Notes: a model not told the origin generated them from the sequence alone. 64,000 nucleotides of DNA from Mumia sp. zg.B17 (GCF_019550915.1 NZ_JAHWCI010000002.1:1-64000), one strand, 5' to 3'. Counted from the stretch's first letter, positions 32,880 to 44,076 are shown. Program-made: numbers and translations.

Positions 32880-34174
32880 GCGCTGGTGAGCGCGTCGCGC
32901 ACCGGGACGAGCTTGGCCTGCGCCTCGGCGAGCTCAGCCTCCGGGTCGGAGTCGGCGACGATCCCGCACCCCGCAAAGAGGCGCACCCGCGCGCCGTCGT
33001 ACTCCGCCGAGCGCAGCGCGATGCCCCACTCGCCGTCGCCGTCGGCGTCGATCCACCCGACCGGCGCCGCGTAGCGGCCACGGTCGAGATGCTCGATCTC
33101 CGCGATCAGCTCGAGCGCGACCGAGCGCGGTGTCCCGCCCACCGCCGCCGAGGGGTGCAGCGCCTCGGCGAGGTCGAGGGCGCTCGCCGACTCGTGGTCG
33201 GCGACGACACCGGCGACGTCGGTCGCCAGGTGCATCACGTTGGGCAGGTGGAGCACGAACGGGGTCTCGGGGACGTTGGTCGACGAGCAGTACGGCTCGA
33301 GGGCGTCGGCGACCGATCGCACGGCGTACTCGTGCTCCTCCAGGTCCTTGCTGGAACGCGCGAGCGAGCCCGCCAGCGCGAGGTCGCGGGCGTCGTCACC
33401 GGTCCGGCGGATGGTGCCGGCGAGGACACGGGAGGTGACGAGACCTCGCTCACGGCGGACGAGCATCTCGGGCGTGGCACCGAAGAGATGGTCGACGTGG
33501 AAGGTCCAGCAGTTGGGGTAGGCCTCGGCCAGGCGACGCAGCGGCGCTCTGACGTCGAGCGGCGCGGCGAGGTCGGCGACCAGGTCGCGGGCGAGCACGA
33601 CCTTGTCGAGTCGACCGGCCTCGATACGGCGGACCGCCTCGGCCACGATCGACTCCCACTGGGTGCCGGAGGTCGACCCGTCGGTGAAGACAGCGTCCTC
33701 GGGGGCGGAGGGGGTGTCGGTAGGGGCGACGTCGGCCGACGGAGCGAGCGCCTCCTCGCGGATGGTGGTCACCCAGGTGGTCCCGCCGCGTCGACCGACC
33801 ACCACACGGGGGACGATCAGGACCGAGCTGCCGGGCTCACGGCCGCGGGTGCGTCCGGAGTCGTCGGCGAAAGCGAACGACCCGAAGGCCAACAGCCCGC
33901 TGCCGGGCACACCCACACGGTCTCGGACCACGGCGTGCGCGGAGACCTCGCGCCACCACTGACTGGCCTCGGCGAAGCGCTTGTCGCCGGCGGTCTCGAT
34001 GCGGGCAGCCTCACCCCATCCCACGATGCCGTCGCCGTCGCGGACCCAGGCCAGCGCGCCGTCGGCGGGGAGCAGGTGAGTGAGGGGGACGTCCTCCAGC
34101 GCGGCGGGGTCGAGAGAGACCGTCTGCGCCACGAGCCGGAGGGGTCCACGCAGGGGGACGACGGTGTCGGTCAC
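32876..34174 (-). CDS. menF: Isochorismate synthase
   Basis: 432-residue chorismate-binding enzyme converting chorismate to isochorismate, the first committed step to menaquinone (or a catechol siderophore). Signatures in the C-terminal half: RIEAGRLDKVVLARDLV, HLFGATPEMLVRRERG, RVLAGTIRRT, SSKDLEEHEYAV, LHPSAAVGGTPRSVAL and GRYAAPVGWIDADGDGEWGIALRSA, ending RLFAGCGIVADSDPEAE. It stands divergently beside menG and close to the nuo operon and a polyprenyl synthase, which favours menaquinone synthesis over siderophore use. GTG 34174 is preceded by TACCCT at 34187-34182, suggesting a leaderless message. Confidence 0.93.
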   Translation of the reverse strand: MTDTVVPLRGPLRLVAQTVSLDPAALEDVPLTHLLPADGALAWVRDGDGIVGWGEAARIETAGDKRFAEASQWWREVSAHAVVRDRVGVPGSGLLAFGSFAFADDSGRTRGREPGSSVLIVPRVVVGRRGGTTWVTTIREEALAPSADVAPTDTPSAPEDAVFTDGSTSGTQWESIVAEAVRRIEAGRLDKVVLARDLVADLAAPLDVRAPLRRLAEAYPNCWTFHVDHLFGATPEMLVRRERGLVTSRVLAGTIRRTGDDARDLALAGSLARSSKDLEEHEYAVRSVADALEPYCSSTNVPETPFVLHLPNVMHLATDVAGVVADHESASALDLAEALHPSAAVGGTPRSVALELIAEIEHLDRGRYAAPVGWIDADGDGEWGIALRSAEYDGARVRLFAGCGIVADSDPEAELAEAQAKLVPVRDALTSA

Positions 34175-34181
34175 GTCAGCC

Positions 34182-34187
34182 AGGGTA
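34182..34187 (-). promoter_or_regulatory. Probable -10 element of menF (leaderless)
   Basis: TACCCT on the minus strand, seven bases before GTG 34174. The 59-base gap to menG must hold two divergent promoters; a weaker CACAGT at 34222-34227 may serve menG. Confidence 0.4.
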
Positions 34188-34233
34188 CGACCCGTTCCCC
34201 GGCGACCGCTGCGGCGCGTGACACAGTAGGCGC

Positions 34234-34926
34234 GTGAGCCGAGCCAGCCTGGACAAGCAGCCGCACGAGGTCGCCTCGATGTTCGACGCCGTCGCGCGAC
34301 GCTACGACCTCACGAACGACGTGCTGTCGTTGGGGCAGGACCGCCACTGGCGCCGTCGGGTGCGAGACCTCGTCGCGGCGGGTCCCGGAGACCGGGTCCT
34401 CGACCTCGCGGCCGGCACGGGGACGTCGTCGGTGCCGTTCGCGAAGGACGGCGCGTACGTCGTGCCGTGCGACTTCAGCATCGGCATGCTCCGCGAGGGC
34501 AAGCGTCACCACGGCGAGCTTCCGTTCACCGCCGGTGACGGGATGCGGCTGCCGTTCGCCGACGACTCGTTCGACGCGGTCACGATCTCGTTCGGCCTGC
34601 GCAACGTCCACGAGCCGGCGGTCGCTCTCGAGGAGATGCTCCGGGTCACCCGGCCGGGTGGGCGCCTCGTGGTCTGCGAGTTCAGCCACCCGACGTTCGG
34701 CCCGTTCCGCAAGGTCTACCTCGAGTACCTCATGCGGGCGCTCCCGCCGGCCGCACGCGCTGTCTCGTCCAACCCCGACTCGTACGTCTACCTGGCGGAG
34801 TCGATCATGGCCTGGCCGGACCAGCTGGGCCTCGCCAAGGTCATCGCCGACAGCGGGTGGGGTCCCGTCCGCTGGGAGAACCTCTCCGCCGGCATCGTGG
34901 CGCTCCACACCGCCACCAAGGGCTGA
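34234..34926 (+). CDS. menG: Demethylmenaquinone methyltransferase
   Basis: 230-residue SAM-dependent methyltransferase of the UbiE/MenG family, performing the final ring methylation of menaquinone at the membrane surface. Motif I is [17 protein letters not shown] (about 54-70), with [10 protein letters not shown], the family motif [27 protein letters not shown] and [15 protein letters not shown], and the C-terminal family block [15 protein letters not shown] ... [17 protein letters not shown]. The start is GTG 34234. It lies 216 bases before nuoA on the same strand, so the quinone maker sits with its user. Confidence 0.95.
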   Translation: MSRASLDKQPHEVASMFDAVARRYDLTNDVLSLGQDRHWRRRVRDLVAAGPGDRVLDLAAGTGTSSVPFAKDGAYVVPCDFSIGMLREGKRHHGELPFTAGDGMRLPFADDSFDAVTISFGLRNVHEPAVALEEMLRVTRPGGRLVVCEFSHPTFGPFRKVYLEYLMRALPPAARAVSSNPDSYVYLAESIMAWPDQLGLAKVIADSGWGPVRWENLSAGIVALHTATKG

Positions 34927-34957
34927 GCCGCCCGTTACGCCCGCCCTGTGGCATTGA

Positions 34958-34983
34958 ATTACGCAACGCCGGCGGGACGTAAT
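34958..34983. promoter_or_regulatory. Inverted repeat ATTACG / CGTAAT in the menG-nuoA gap
   Basis: Arms at 34958-34963 and 34978-34983; a further TTACGC at 34935-34940 repeats the core. It could be a regulator site, or a weak terminator for menG since the spacer is itself G+C-rich. A nuo promoter candidate lies further down: -35 TGTCGA 35035-35040, 18-base spacer, -10 CATAGT 35059-35064. Confidence 0.35.
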
Positions 34984-35112
34984 CGCAGGTGGGGCAGCAT
35001 GTCGCGCTGCGGCCCGTGACCCCGCCCACCCCCTGTCGAACCAGCCTCGAAGCCGTGGCATAGTGACGTGAAACACAAGATCTCACTCGACCGTGAGAGC
35101 GTGTGAACAGGC

Positions 35113-35130
35113 TCGTGAAGATTTTCACGA
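35113..35130 (+). promoter_or_regulatory. Rex-type redox operator upstream of nuoA
   Basis: TCGTGAA-GATT-TTCACGA is a perfect 18-bp dyad with the exact 7-4-7 layout of the Rex consensus TTGTGAA-N4-TTCACAA, differing by one base in each arm. It ends directly before the nuoA ribosome site (AGGGAGG) and is downstream of the predicted promoter, a position suited to blocking transcription. Rex is the NADH/NAD+ sensor known to control nuo and cytochrome bd genes in Streptomyces. Its use here is inference; no rex gene is in the window. Confidence 0.65.
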
Positions 35131-35142
35131 AGGGAGGATGCG

Positions 35143-35502
35143 GTGACCGAGTACACGCCGATCTTGGTGCTCGCCGTCATCTCGGGAGCGTTCGCGGTGT
35201 TCTCCGTGCTGATCGCGCCGATGACCGGGCCCAAGCGCTACAACCGCGCCAAGCTCGACTCGTACGAGTGCGGGATCGAGCCCACCCCCCAGGCGGTCGG
35301 CGGGGGCCGCATCCCGGTGAAGTACTTCATCACGGCGATGCTCTTCATCGTCTTCGACGTCGAGATCATCTTCCTCTACCCCTTCGCGGTGGAGTTCGAC
35401 CTTCTCGGCTGGTTCGGCATCGTCGAGATGCTGCTGTTCATCGCGACGGTCTTCGTCGCGTACGTGTACGTCTGGCGCCGCGGCGGACTGGAGTGGGACT
35501 GA
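35143..35502 (+). CDS. nuoA: NADH-quinone oxidoreductase subunit A
   Basis: 119-residue membrane subunit of complex I with three transmembrane helices, beside the quinone-binding site. The conserved loop after helix 1 reads [17 protein letters not shown], with the functionally important Cys. Helix 2 follows as [26 protein letters not shown] 35143 follows a strong AGGGAGG. It is the first gene of a complete nuoA-N operon and starts immediately behind a Rex-like operator. Confidence 0.97.
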   Translation: MTEYTPILVLAVISGAFAVFSVLIAPMTGPKRYNRAKLDSYECGIEPTPQAVGGGRIPVKYFITAMLFIVFDVEIIFLYPFAVEFDLLGWFGIVEMLLFIATVFVAYVYVWRRGGLEWD

Positions 35503-35503
35503 C

Positions 35504-36058
35504 ATGGGCCTGGAGGAGAAGCTCCCGAGCGGAGTGCTGCTGACGACCGTGGAGGGGCTTGCGGGCTACTTCCGCAAGGCGTCCTTCTGGCCGGCCACCT
35601 TCGGCCTGGCCTGCTGCGCGATCGAGATGATGGAGTTCGGTGCTCCCAAGTACGACTCGTCCCGCTTCGGCATGGAGGTCTTCCGGGCCTCGCCGCGCCA
35701 GGCCGACCTGATGATCGTCGCCGGCCGCGTGAGCCAGAAGATGGCGCCGGTCCTGCGGCAGATCTACGACCAGATGGCCAACCCGAAGTACGTGCTCGCG
35801 ATGGGTGTGTGCGCGAGCTCGGGCGGGATGTTCAACAACTACGCGATCGTGCAGGGCGTCGATCACATCGTGCCCGTCGACATGTACCTTCCCGGCTGCC
35901 CGCCGCGGCCGGAGATGCTCATCGACTCGGTGATGAAGCTGCACACCAAGATCCAGGAGACCAAGCTCGGCCAGCACCGCCTCGACCAGATCGACTCGGA
36001 CGAGAAGGTCGCTCTCGAGGCCGTGCCGGCCTCGGCGATGAAGGGCCTGCTGCGATGA
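35504..36058 (+). CDS. nuoB: NADH-quinone oxidoreductase subunit B
   Basis: 184-residue peripheral subunit that carries the terminal iron-sulfur cluster N2, the electron donor to menaquinone. Cluster ligands are visible in [19 protein letters not shown] (paired Cys near 40), VGVC-type [15 protein letters not shown] and [12 protein letters not shown]. Length and motifs are complete. It starts one base after the nuoA stop and overlaps nuoC by ATGA. Confidence 0.97.
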   Translation: MGLEEKLPSGVLLTTVEGLAGYFRKASFWPATFGLACCAIEMMEFGAPKYDSSRFGMEVFRASPRQADLMIVAGRVSQKMAPVLRQIYDQMANPKYVLAMGVCASSGGMFNNYAIVQGVDHIVPVDMYLPGCPPRPEMLIDSVMKLHTKIQETKLGQHRLDQIDSDEKVALEAVPASAMKGLLR

Positions 36059-36774
36059 CCGGCGGGAGCACCCAGGACCCGAGCAGCACGACCGTCGGCG
36101 GTGAGGAGGTCGTCCCGTCGGAGGCCCGCACGCTCGAGGTCGTCGAGGTCCGCGAGGGCATGTTCGGCGTCCGCGGCTCCGGCGACACCTCTGGCTACGG
36201 CAGGCTGCAGCGCCCGGTCGCCATGCCGGGCACCGCGCGACGGCCGTACGGCGGCTGGTTCGACGAGGTCGCCGACCGGCTCGAGCAGCTCGCCGGCGAG
36301 GGTGCGGTCGAGTCCGTCGTGGTGGACCGCGACGAGCTGACCCTGCACGTGCGGCGCGAGAGCATCCTCGAGGTCGCCCGGCACCTGCGCGACGACGCGG
36401 CCCTGCGCTACGAGCTCTGCAGCGGGATCTCAGGCGTCCACTACCCGCACGAGATCGGCCGCGAGCTGCACGCGGTCTACCACCTGCTGTCGATGACCCA
36501 CAACCGGCGCATCCGCCTCGAGGTCGCCGTGCCCGACGCCGACCCGCACGTCCCGTCGGTCGTGTCGGTCTACCCGACCGCCGACTGGCACGAGCGCGAG
36601 ACGTACGACTTCTTCGGCATCATCTTCGACGGCCACCCCGCGCTCACCCGGATCCTCATGCCCGACGACTGGCCGGGTCACCCGCAGCGCAAGGAATACC
36701 CGCTCGGCGGCATCCCCGTCGAGTACAAGGGCGCCACCATCCCACCGCCAGACGAGCGGAGGTCTTACTCATGA
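36055..36774 (+). CDS. nuoC: NADH-quinone oxidoreductase subunit C
   Basis: 239-residue peripheral subunit (30-kDa family) of the quinone module. The core is [21 protein letters not shown], the signature [41 protein letters not shown] and the end [16 protein letters not shown]. The first about 60 residues are a variable acidic/Gly-rich extension common in actinobacteria. ATG 36055 overlaps the nuoB stop. It is separate from nuoD, not fused as in E. coli. Confidence 0.96.
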   Translation: MTGGSTQDPSSTTVGGEEVVPSEARTLEVVEVREGMFGVRGSGDTSGYGRLQRPVAMPGTARRPYGGWFDEVADRLEQLAGEGAVESVVVDRDELTLHVRRESILEVARHLRDDAALRYELCSGISGVHYPHEIGRELHAVYHLLSMTHNRRIRLEVAVPDADPHVPSVVSVYPTADWHERETYDFFGIIFDGHPALTRILMPDDWPGHPQRKEYPLGGIPVEYKGATIPPPDERRSYS

Positions 36775-38120
36775 GCACCACACAGACCGGTCCCGACCCG
36801 TACGCCCAGAGCCAGGACACGACGTCCGGGCGCGTCTTCACCGTCACCGGTCAGGACTGGGACACCGTGGTCGCGGGCGTCGATCCCGACGCCTCCGAGC
36901 GCATCGTCGTCAACATGGGCCCGCAGCACCCGTCGACCCACGGCGTGCTGCGCCTGATCCTCGAGATCGACGGCGAGGCGGTGACCGAGGCCCGGTGCGG
37001 CATCGGCTACCTGCACACCGGCATCGAGAAGAACATGGAGTACCGGACCTGGACGCAGGGCGTGACGTTCTGCACCCGGATGGACTACCTGTCCCCGATG
37101 TACAACGAGGCCGCCTACGTGATGGCCGTCGAGAAGCTCCTCGGCATCACCGACCAGGTCCCTGAGAAGTCCCAGGTCCTGCGCGTGATGATGATGGAGA
37201 TCAACCGGATCTCCTCGCACCTCGTCGCGATCGCGACCGGGGGCATGGAGATCGGCGCCCTGACCGTGATGACGGTCGGGTTCCGTGAGCGCGAGCTCTG
37301 CCTCGACATCTTCGAGCTGTTCACCGGCCTGCGGATGAACCACGCCTACATCCGACCCGGCGGCGTCGCCGTCGACGTCCCCGAAGGCGGGCTCGACGCG
37401 GTCGACCGGTTCGTCGCGCTGATGCGCAAGCGGCTCCCGGAGCTCGCCGCACTCTGCAACCAGAACCCGATCTTCAAGGGCCGCCTCAAGGACGTGGGCT
37501 ACCTCGACCTGGCCGGCTGCCTGGCGCTCGGCGTCACCGGACCGCCGCTGCGGTCGACCGGGTACGACTGGGACCTTCGCAAGAAGCAGCCCTACTCCGG
37601 CTACGAGACGTACGACTTCGACGTCATCACGCGCGACGAGCCTGACGCGTACGGACGCTTCCGCATCCGCATGGACGAGATGGACGAGTCCCTGCGGATC
37701 GTCGAGCAGTGCGTGACCCGCCTGCGCGGGCTGGAGGGTGCTCCGGTGATGGTCGGCGACCGCAAGATCGCCTGGCCGTCGCAGCTGTCTGTGGGTCCCG
37801 ACGGCCAGGGCAACTCGGCCGACCACATCCGCCACATCATGGGTGAGTCGATGGAGGCGCTGATCCACCACTTCAAGCTGGTGACCGAGGGCTTCCGCGT
37901 CCCGGCCGGCCAGGTCTACACCAGCGTGGAGTCCCCCCGCGGCGAGCTCGCGTGCCACCTCGTCTCCGACGGCGGCACCCGTCCGTACCGTGCGCACTTC
38001 CGCGACCCGTCCTTCAGCAACCTGCAGGCGACCGCGGCGATGTCGGAGGGCGGCATGCTCTCCGACGTCATCGTCGCCGTCGCCAGCATCGACCCCGTGA
38101 TGGGAGGAGTGGACCGGTGA
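36771..38120 (+). CDS. nuoD: NADH-quinone oxidoreductase subunit D
   Basis: 449-residue 49-kDa-family subunit that forms the quinone pocket with NuoB. Motifs: [14 protein letters not shown] (about 46-60, with the quinone-head His), [62 protein letters not shown] and the C-terminal [29 protein letters not shown]. The first about 35 residues are a nonconserved leader. It overlaps nuoC (ATGA) and nuoE (GTGA). Confidence 0.97.
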   Translation: MSTTQTGPDPYAQSQDTTSGRVFTVTGQDWDTVVAGVDPDASERIVVNMGPQHPSTHGVLRLILEIDGEAVTEARCGIGYLHTGIEKNMEYRTWTQGVTFCTRMDYLSPMYNEAAYVMAVEKLLGITDQVPEKSQVLRVMMMEINRISSHLVAIATGGMEIGALTVMTVGFRERELCLDIFELFTGLRMNHAYIRPGGVAVDVPEGGLDAVDRFVALMRKRLPELAALCNQNPIFKGRLKDVGYLDLAGCLALGVTGPPLRSTGYDWDLRKKQPYSGYETYDFDVITRDEPDAYGRFRIRMDEMDESLRIVEQCVTRLRGLEGAPVMVGDRKIAWPSQLSVGPDGQGNSADHIRHIMGESMEALIHHFKLVTEGFRVPAGQVYTSVESPRGELACHLVSDGGTRPYRAHFRDPSFSNLQATAAMSEGGMLSDVIVAVASIDPVMGGVDR

Positions 38121-38938
38121 GTGGTCTGGACTCCGCACGCGTGCGCGACGACCTTCAGGCGATCATGGCCCGCTACCCGCAGAAGCGTTCGGCCCTGCTG
38201 CCGATGCTCCACCTGGTGCAGTCCGTCGAGGGCCGGGTGACCGCCGAGGGGATCGAGCTGTGCGCCGAGCTCCTCGACGTCTCGACGGCGGAGGTCAACG
38301 GCGTCGCGACGTTCTACACGATGTACAAGCGGCGTGACGTCGGCGAGCACCACGTCGGGGTCTGCACCAACACGCTGTGCGCGGTGATGGGCGGCGACGC
38401 GATCTTCGCCCGGCTGCGCGAGCACCTCGGTGTCGGCAACGACGAGCGGACCGCCGACGGCAAGGTGACGCTCGAGCACATCGAGTGCAACGCGGCCTGC
38501 GACTACGCGCCGGTGATGACGGTCAACTGGGAGTTCTTCGACAACCAGACCCCCGACTCCGCGGTCGAGCTCGTCGACGACCTGCGCGCGGGCAGGACCC
38601 GCACGGCGACCCGGGGCGCGCAGATCACCAGCTGGCGCGAGGCCGAGCGTGTGCTCGCCGGGTTCCCCGACGGTCGCGCCCACGAGGGCCCTGCCGCGGG
38701 GGAGCCGTCCCTCGCGGGTCTGCGGCTGGCGAACGAGCACGGCTGGACAGCCCCCGACGGTGCGCGCCCGAGCGGCGACCAGCTGAGCGGCGAGCGACCG
38801 AGCGAGACCGGCACCACCGGCGACGACGCCGGTGCCGCCGTCAAGCAGACAGACACCCAGCGGGCTGAGTCCGAGACCAAGGTCGACGACAGCACCACCC
38901 CACCCGCACAGCGCGACGAGGCGGAGGAGACCGAATGA
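38117..38938 (+). CDS. nuoE: NADH-quinone oxidoreductase subunit E with long disordered tail
   Basis: 273-residue NADH-module subunit holding a 2Fe-2S cluster of thioredoxin-like fold. Cluster Cys are in [13 protein letters not shown] and [13 protein letters not shown] (about 86-140). The fold is complete by about residue 170. The remaining about 100 residues are low-complexity and mostly acidic ([10 protein letters not shown] ... [23 protein letters not shown] ... DEAEETE), so the protein is much longer than the usual 160-240. GTG 38117 overlaps nuoD, and the end overlaps nuoF (ATGA). Confidence 0.95.
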   Translation: MSGLDSARVRDDLQAIMARYPQKRSALLPMLHLVQSVEGRVTAEGIELCAELLDVSTAEVNGVATFYTMYKRRDVGEHHVGVCTNTLCAVMGGDAIFARLREHLGVGNDERTADGKVTLEHIECNAACDYAPVMTVNWEFFDNQTPDSAVELVDDLRAGRTRTATRGAQITSWREAERVLAGFPDGRAHEGPAAGEPSLAGLRLANEHGWTAPDGARPSGDQLSGERPSETGTTGDDAGAAVKQTDTQRAESETKVDDSTTPPAQRDEAEETE

Positions 38939-40254
38939 GCGTCGCACCCCTCACCCCGGTCCTCACCCGAGGGTGGGACCACGAGCGCGCGTGGACGCTG
39001 GACGCGTACGGCGAGTACGCCGCCCTGCGTACGGCCCTGCAGACCGAGCCGGACGCGCTCATCGAGACCGTGAAGGCCTCCGGCCTGCGCGGGCGCGGCG
39101 GCGCCGGCTTCCCGACGGGCATGAAGTGGAGCTTCATCCCGCAGGACCCGAGCAAGCCGGGCGGCGACAAGCCGCACTACCTCGTCGTCAACGCCGACGA
39201 GTCCGAGCCGGGCACCTGCAAGGACATCCCGCTCATGATGGCCAGCCCGCACACCCTGGTCGAGGGCGTTGCGATCACCTGCCACGCGATCCGGGCCAAG
39301 AAGGCGTTCATCTACGTCCGCGGCGAGGTGCTGCACGTGATCCGTCGCCTCCAGGCCGCGGTCGAGGAGGCATACGAGGCAGGGTTCCTGGGGGCGGACG
39401 TGTTCGGGTCGGGCATCGACCTCGACGTCGTCGTGCACGCCGGCGCCGGCGCGTACATCTGCGGTGAAGAGACCGCGCTCCTCGACTCCCTCGAGGGGCG
39501 CCGGGGCCAACCGCGGCTGCGACCGCCCTTCCCCGCGGTGGCCGGCCTCTACGCCGCGCCGACGGTGATCAACAACGTCGAGTCCATCGCCTCGGTGCCC
39601 TGCATCGTGGAGAACGGACCCGACTGGTTCGGCTCGATGGGCACCGAGAAGTCCAAGGGCATGACGCTCTACTCCCTCTCGGGCCACGTGAAGCGCCCCG
39701 GTCAGTACGAGGCGCCGCTCGGCATCACGCTGCGCGAGCTCCTCGACCTCTCCGGTGGCATGCGCGAGGGCTCGGAGCTGAAGTTCTGGACGCCCGGCGG
39801 CTCGTCCACACCGCTGTTGACCGCCGAGCACCTCGACGTCCCTCTCGACTACGAGGGCGTCGCCGGTGCCGGCTCCATGCTGGGCACCAAGGCGCTGCAG
39901 GTGTTCGACCAGACCACCTCGGTGGTCCGCTGCGTCCTGCGGTGGACCGAGTTCTACAAGCACGAGTCCTGCGGCAAGTGCACGCCGTGCCGTGAGGGCA
40001 CCTGGTGGCTGGTCCAGACGCTCGAGCGCCTCGAGGCCGGCAAGGGCCAGGACGGCGACATCGAGCTCCTCCTCGACCAGTGCGACAACATCCTCGGACG
40101 TGCGTTCTGCGCGCTCGGCGACGGGGCGACGAGCCCGATCACGTCGGCGATCGAGCACTTCCGCGACGAGTTCGAGGCCGGGATGCACACCCCGGCATGG
40201 GACCTGTTCCCATACGAGGCCTCCACGGCCTGGCGGAAGGGAGCGTCGGCATGA
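38935..40254 (+). CDS. nuoF: NADH-quinone oxidoreductase subunit F
   Basis: 439-residue subunit that binds NADH and FMN and one 4Fe-4S cluster, the entry point for electrons. FMN/NADH motifs are LRGRGGAGFPTGMKWSF (about 43-60), VVNADESEPGTCKD and GAGAYICGEETALLDSLEGRRGQPR. The cluster motif is ESCGKCTPCREGT (about 343-355), with the fourth Cys in QCDNILGRAFCALG. It overlaps nuoE and nuoG by ATGA. Confidence 0.97.
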   Translation: MSVAPLTPVLTRGWDHERAWTLDAYGEYAALRTALQTEPDALIETVKASGLRGRGGAGFPTGMKWSFIPQDPSKPGGDKPHYLVVNADESEPGTCKDIPLMMASPHTLVEGVAITCHAIRAKKAFIYVRGEVLHVIRRLQAAVEEAYEAGFLGADVFGSGIDLDVVVHAGAGAYICGEETALLDSLEGRRGQPRLRPPFPAVAGLYAAPTVINNVESIASVPCIVENGPDWFGSMGTEKSKGMTLYSLSGHVKRPGQYEAPLGITLRELLDLSGGMREGSELKFWTPGGSSTPLLTAEHLDVPLDYEGVAGAGSMLGTKALQVFDQTTSVVRCVLRWTEFYKHESCGKCTPCREGTWWLVQTLERLEAGKGQDGDIELLLDQCDNILGRAFCALGDGATSPITSAIEHFRDEFEAGMHTPAWDLFPYEASTAWRKGASA

Positions 40255-42821
40255 CCGTCACCCACAACAACGAGTCCGGCACCGAGGCTGCTCGTGCCGA
40301 CGAGAACCTCGTGACGCTGACCATCGACGACGTCGAGGTCAGCGTCCCGGAGGGCACGCTGCTGATCCGCGCCGCCGAACTCATCGGTGTCGAGATCCCG
40401 CGCTTCTGCGACCACCCGCTGCTGGCGCCTGTGGGCGCGTGCCGCCAGTGCCTCGTCGACGTTCCTGACGCGGGCAACGGGCGCGGCTTCCCCAAGCCGC
40501 AGGCGTCGTGCACGCTCCCGGTGTCGCCGGGGATGGTCGTCAAGACGCAGGTCACGTCACCGGTTGCCGACAAGGCCCAGACGGGGATCTTGGAGTTCCT
40601 CCTGATCAACCACCCGCTCGACTGTCCGATGTGCGACAAGGGCGGCGAGTGCCCGCTGCAGAACCAGGCGATGAGCCACGGTCGCGGCGAGACACGCTTC
40701 AACGAGGTCAAGCGGACCTTCCCCAAGCCGCTCGCCATCTCGCCGCAGATCCTGCTCGACCGGGAGCGCTGCGTCCTGTGCGCCCGCTGCACGCGCTTCT
40801 CGGAGCAGATCGCGGGTGACCCGTTCATCGCGATGGCCGAGCGCGGGGCGCTCCAGCAGGTGGCGATCTACGAGAACGAGCCCTACTCGTCCTACTTCTC
40901 CGGCAACACGATCCAGATCTGTCCCGTCGGCGCCCTGACCAGCAGCGCCTACCGGTTCCGCTCGCGCCCGTTCGACCTCGTCTCGACGCCGTCGGTGGCC
41001 GAGCACGACGCGTGCGGCGCGGCGATCCGCGTCGACCACCGCCGCGGCAAGGTGATGCGTCGCCTGGCCGGCGACGACCCCGAGGTCAACGAGGAGTGGA
41101 TCAGCGACAAGGACCGGTTCGCGTTCGCCTACGACCGCCAGCCGGACCGCCTCACCCGCCCGCTGGTCCGCGACCCCGAGACCGGGGCTCTGGAGCCGGC
41201 GTCCTGGCCGGCAGCGTTCCTCGCCGCTGCGCGAGGGCTCACCGACGCGGCCCGGACGGCCGGCGTCGGCGTCCTCACCGGCGGTCGCCTGACCGTCGAG
41301 GACGCGTACGCTTACTCCAAGCTGGCGCGGACGGTGCTCGGCACCAACGACATCGACTTCCGTGCCCGTCCGCACTCCGACGAGGAGGCGGCCTTCCTGG
41401 CGCACGCGGTGGCGGGCTCTGGCCTCGGCGTCACCTACCGGGACCTCGAGCACGCCGCCAAGGTGGTGCTCGTGGGTCTCGAGCCCGAGGACGAGGCGGC
41501 CACCATCTTCCTGAGGCTGCGCAAGGCGTGGCGGCAGAACGGCACCCAGGTCGTCGCGCTCGCGAGCCACGCCACGCGCGCGCTGGAGAAGGTCGGCGGT
41601 CAGCTGATCCGTACCGTCCCCGGTGACGAGGCGAAGGCGCTCGGCGAGGCCGGGCTCGACGCCGGCACGATCGTCCTCCTCGGTGAGCGGGTGGCGCGGG
41701 TCGAAGGCGCCTTCACCTCCGCCCTGACAGCGGCCACCGCACGCGGTGCCCGCCTCGCCTGGGTGCCGCGACGCGCGGGCGACCGCGGCGCCGTCGAGGC
41801 AGGATGCCTGCCCAACCTTCTCCCGGGTGGACGCCCGGTCGGTGACGCCGAGGCGCGCGCCGACCTCGCCGCGGCCTGGGGCGTCGGCTCCGTTCCCGGC
41901 GGAGTCGGCCGCAGCGGCGACGCGATCCTGGCGGCGGCACTGACCGGTGAGATCGGCGGCCTGCTGGTCGCCGGTGTCGAGGTCGACGACCTCGCCGACC
42001 CGCAGGCCGCCATCGACGCCATCGAGGCAGCCGGCTTCGTCGTCAGCCTCGAGGTGCGTGCCAGTGCGGTGACCGAGCGCGCCGACGTGGTGCTACCCGT
42101 GGCCGCCCCCGCCGAGAAGGCTGGGTCGTTCCTCACCTGGGAAGGACGCCCGCGCCGGTTCGGCGCCGTGTTCTCCCCTCCGCACGCGCTCTCCGACACG
42201 CGGGTGCTCGCCGGGATCGCCGAGGCCGCGGGACATGACCTCGGCTTCCGTACGGCCGAGGCCGCCGCCGCGGAGCTCGCGGAGCTGGGCGCCTGGGACG
42301 GAGCGCGCGCACCGAGGCCGGAGGTGCTGCCGGGCCGCGCACCGCGGACCGGCCCGAGCGAGGTCGTCCTCGACACCTGGCGCCGGTTGATCGACGACGG
42401 TCGTGGCCAGGACGGAGACCAGCACTACCAGGCGACGGCACGTCCCTCGGTGGTGTTGCTGTCGGCGGCCACCGCCCGTGCGACCGGCGTGCGTGCCGGT
42501 GACGAGGTCATCCTCCGTACCGATCGCGGCGCGGTCGCGGTCCCGGTCGACCTCGCCGACATCGCCGACGGGGTCGTCTGGACGCCGGCCAACTCCAACG
42601 GACTGTCGCTCCTGGGGATCCTCGGTGCGACGTACGGAGACGTCGTCACGATCGAGCGGTCCACGACCGACTCGCGTGCCGACGCCCTGTCCGGCCCGCC
42701 GCACCCGCACCAGACTCCGGCACCGGACGAGGGTGTGGAGCTGGACGCGACGACGGCGCCGGGTGACAGCGCCGCGCCGACCGATACCGACCTCGCCCGA
42801 CCGGCGGAGGAGCAGCTGTGA
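40251..42821 (+). CDS. nuoG: NADH-quinone oxidoreductase subunit G
   Basis: 856-residue iron-sulfur subunit of the NADH module. The N-terminal ferredoxin domain has [20 protein letters not shown] and QASCTLP; then the His/Cys-ligated cluster in [17 protein letters not shown] (about 123-139) and a further cluster in [16 protein letters not shown]. From about 235 the molybdopterin-oxidoreductase-like domain follows without signs of a cofactor role. The C-terminal 60 residues are acidic and variable. ATG 40251 overlaps nuoF. Length agrees with actinobacterial NuoG. Confidence 0.96.
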   Translation: MTVTHNNESGTEAARADENLVTLTIDDVEVSVPEGTLLIRAAELIGVEIPRFCDHPLLAPVGACRQCLVDVPDAGNGRGFPKPQASCTLPVSPGMVVKTQVTSPVADKAQTGILEFLLINHPLDCPMCDKGGECPLQNQAMSHGRGETRFNEVKRTFPKPLAISPQILLDRERCVLCARCTRFSEQIAGDPFIAMAERGALQQVAIYENEPYSSYFSGNTIQICPVGALTSSAYRFRSRPFDLVSTPSVAEHDACGAAIRVDHRRGKVMRRLAGDDPEVNEEWISDKDRFAFAYDRQPDRLTRPLVRDPETGALEPASWPAAFLAAARGLTDAARTAGVGVLTGGRLTVEDAYAYSKLARTVLGTNDIDFRARPHSDEEAAFLAHAVAGSGLGVTYRDLEHAAKVVLVGLEPEDEAATIFLRLRKAWRQNGTQVVALASHATRALEKVGGQLIRTVPGDEAKALGEAGLDAGTIVLLGERVARVEGAFTSALTAATARGARLAWVPRRAGDRGAVEAGCLPNLLPGGRPVGDAEARADLAAAWGVGSVPGGVGRSGDAILAAALTGEIGGLLVAGVEVDDLADPQAAIDAIEAAGFVVSLEVRASAVTERADVVLPVAAPAEKAGSFLTWEGRPRRFGAVFSPPHALSDTRVLAGIAEAAGHDLGFRTAEAAAAELAELGAWDGARAPRPEVLPGRAPRTGPSEVVLDTWRRLIDDGRGQDGDQHYQATARPSVVLLSAATARATGVRAGDEVILRTDRGAVAVPVDLADIADGVVWTPANSNGLSLLGILGATYGDVVTIERSTTDSRADALSGPPHPHQTPAPDEGVELDATTAPGDSAAPTDTDLARPAEEQL

Positions 42822-44071
42822 GCGATCTCTTCGGCAACGAGCCGTGGTGGGTGGTCATCCTGAAGGCGCTCTGCGTCTTCGTCGTGCTGGTGGTCTTCAC
42901 CCTCTTCAACATCTGGTTCGAGCGTCGCGTGGTGGCGCGCATGCAGCACCGTGTGGGGCCCAACGTCTGGGGTCCGTTCGGGCTGCTGCAGAGCCTCGCC
43001 GACGGCGTCAAGCTCGCGCTCAAGGAAGAGATCTTCCCCAAGCACGCCCACAAGGTCGTCTACTTCGTCGCGCCGGTGATCGCGACGATCCCGGCCTTCC
43101 TGGCGTGGGCCGTGATCCCGTTCGGGCCCGAGGTGACGATCCCGTTCACCGACACCCGGACGCCGCTGCAGCTGACCGACATGCCGGTGGCGGTGCTCTA
43201 CATCCTCGCCGTCACGTCGATCGGCGTGTACGGCATCGTGCTGGGCGGCTGGGCGTCCGGCTCGACGTACGCACTCCTCGGTGGGGTCCGCTCCTCGGCG
43301 CAGATGATCTCGTACGAGGTCGCGATGGGTCTCTCGCTCGTCGCCGTGTTCATCTACGCCGGCTCGATGTCCACGTCGGAGATCGTCGCCGCGCAGGCGG
43401 CGGACGGGTGGTTCGCACTCCCGCTCCTGCCGTCGTTCATCATCTACATGATCGCGATGGTCGGTGAGACCAACCGCGCTCCGTTCGACCTCCCCGAGGC
43501 CGAGGGCGAGCTGGTCGGAGGTTTCCACACCGAGTACTCGTCGCTGAAGTTCGCGCTCTTTTTCCTCGCCGAGTACATCAACATGGTCACCGTCTCCGCG
43601 CTCGCGACGACGCTGTTCCTCGGTGGCTGGCGAGCACCGTGGGGCATCTCGCAGATCGACGGCGCCAACGAGGGCTACTGGCCGGTGCTGTGGTTCCTCG
43701 GCAAGACGCTGCTCTTCGTCTTCCTGTTCATCTGGCTGCGCGGGTCGCTGCCGCGGATGCGATACGACCAGTTCATGAAGTTCGGGTGGAAGGTCCTCAT
43801 CCCGGTCTCGCTGGCCTGGATCGTCGTGGTCTGCGTCATGCGTCGCCTGATCACCGACGGCGACCTCGACCCGACGATGATCCTGATCATCGCCGGCGTG
43901 GTCGTGGCTGCGCTGCTGGTCGTGCAGTTCATCCCCGAGCGGCGCGCGCCCGAGGTCGCCGAGACCGAGCACGACGCGTTCGCCGGTGGATTCCCCGTAC
44001 CCCCGATGCCGGGCCGGGAGCCGTCCCCCAGCGGGGCGTCGTCCAGCCGTACGGCTGAGAAGGAGGCCTGA
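42818..44071 (+). CDS. nuoH: NADH-quinone oxidoreductase subunit H
   Basis: 417-residue membrane subunit with about eight helices, joining the quinone cavity to the proton-pumping arm. Signatures: [38 protein letters not shown] and the loop [27 protein letters not shown]. The C-terminus carries a non-membrane tail of about 40 residues ([14 protein letters not shown]). GTG 42818 overlaps the nuoG stop. Confidence 0.97.
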   Translation: MSDLFGNEPWWVVILKALCVFVVLVVFTLFNIWFERRVVARMQHRVGPNVWGPFGLLQSLADGVKLALKEEIFPKHAHKVVYFVAPVIATIPAFLAWAVIPFGPEVTIPFTDTRTPLQLTDMPVAVLYILAVTSIGVYGIVLGGWASGSTYALLGGVRSSAQMISYEVAMGLSLVAVFIYAGSMSTSEIVAAQAADGWFALPLLPSFIIYMIAMVGETNRAPFDLPEAEGELVGGFHTEYSSLKFALFFLAEYINMVTVSALATTLFLGGWRAPWGISQIDGANEGYWPVLWFLGKTLLFVFLFIWLRGSLPRMRYDQFMKFGWKVLIPVSLAWIVVVCVMRRLITDGDLDPTMILIIAGVVVAALLVVQFIPERRAPEVAETEHDAFAGGFPVPPMPGREPSPSGASSSRTAEKEA

Positions 44072-44076
44072 TCGCG

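Noticed and set aside
36765-38138. Minus-strand open frame covering nuoD, and similar ones over nuoF, nuoG, nuoH, nuoL and nuoM
   Set aside because: All are third-codon-position shadows of conserved complex I genes.
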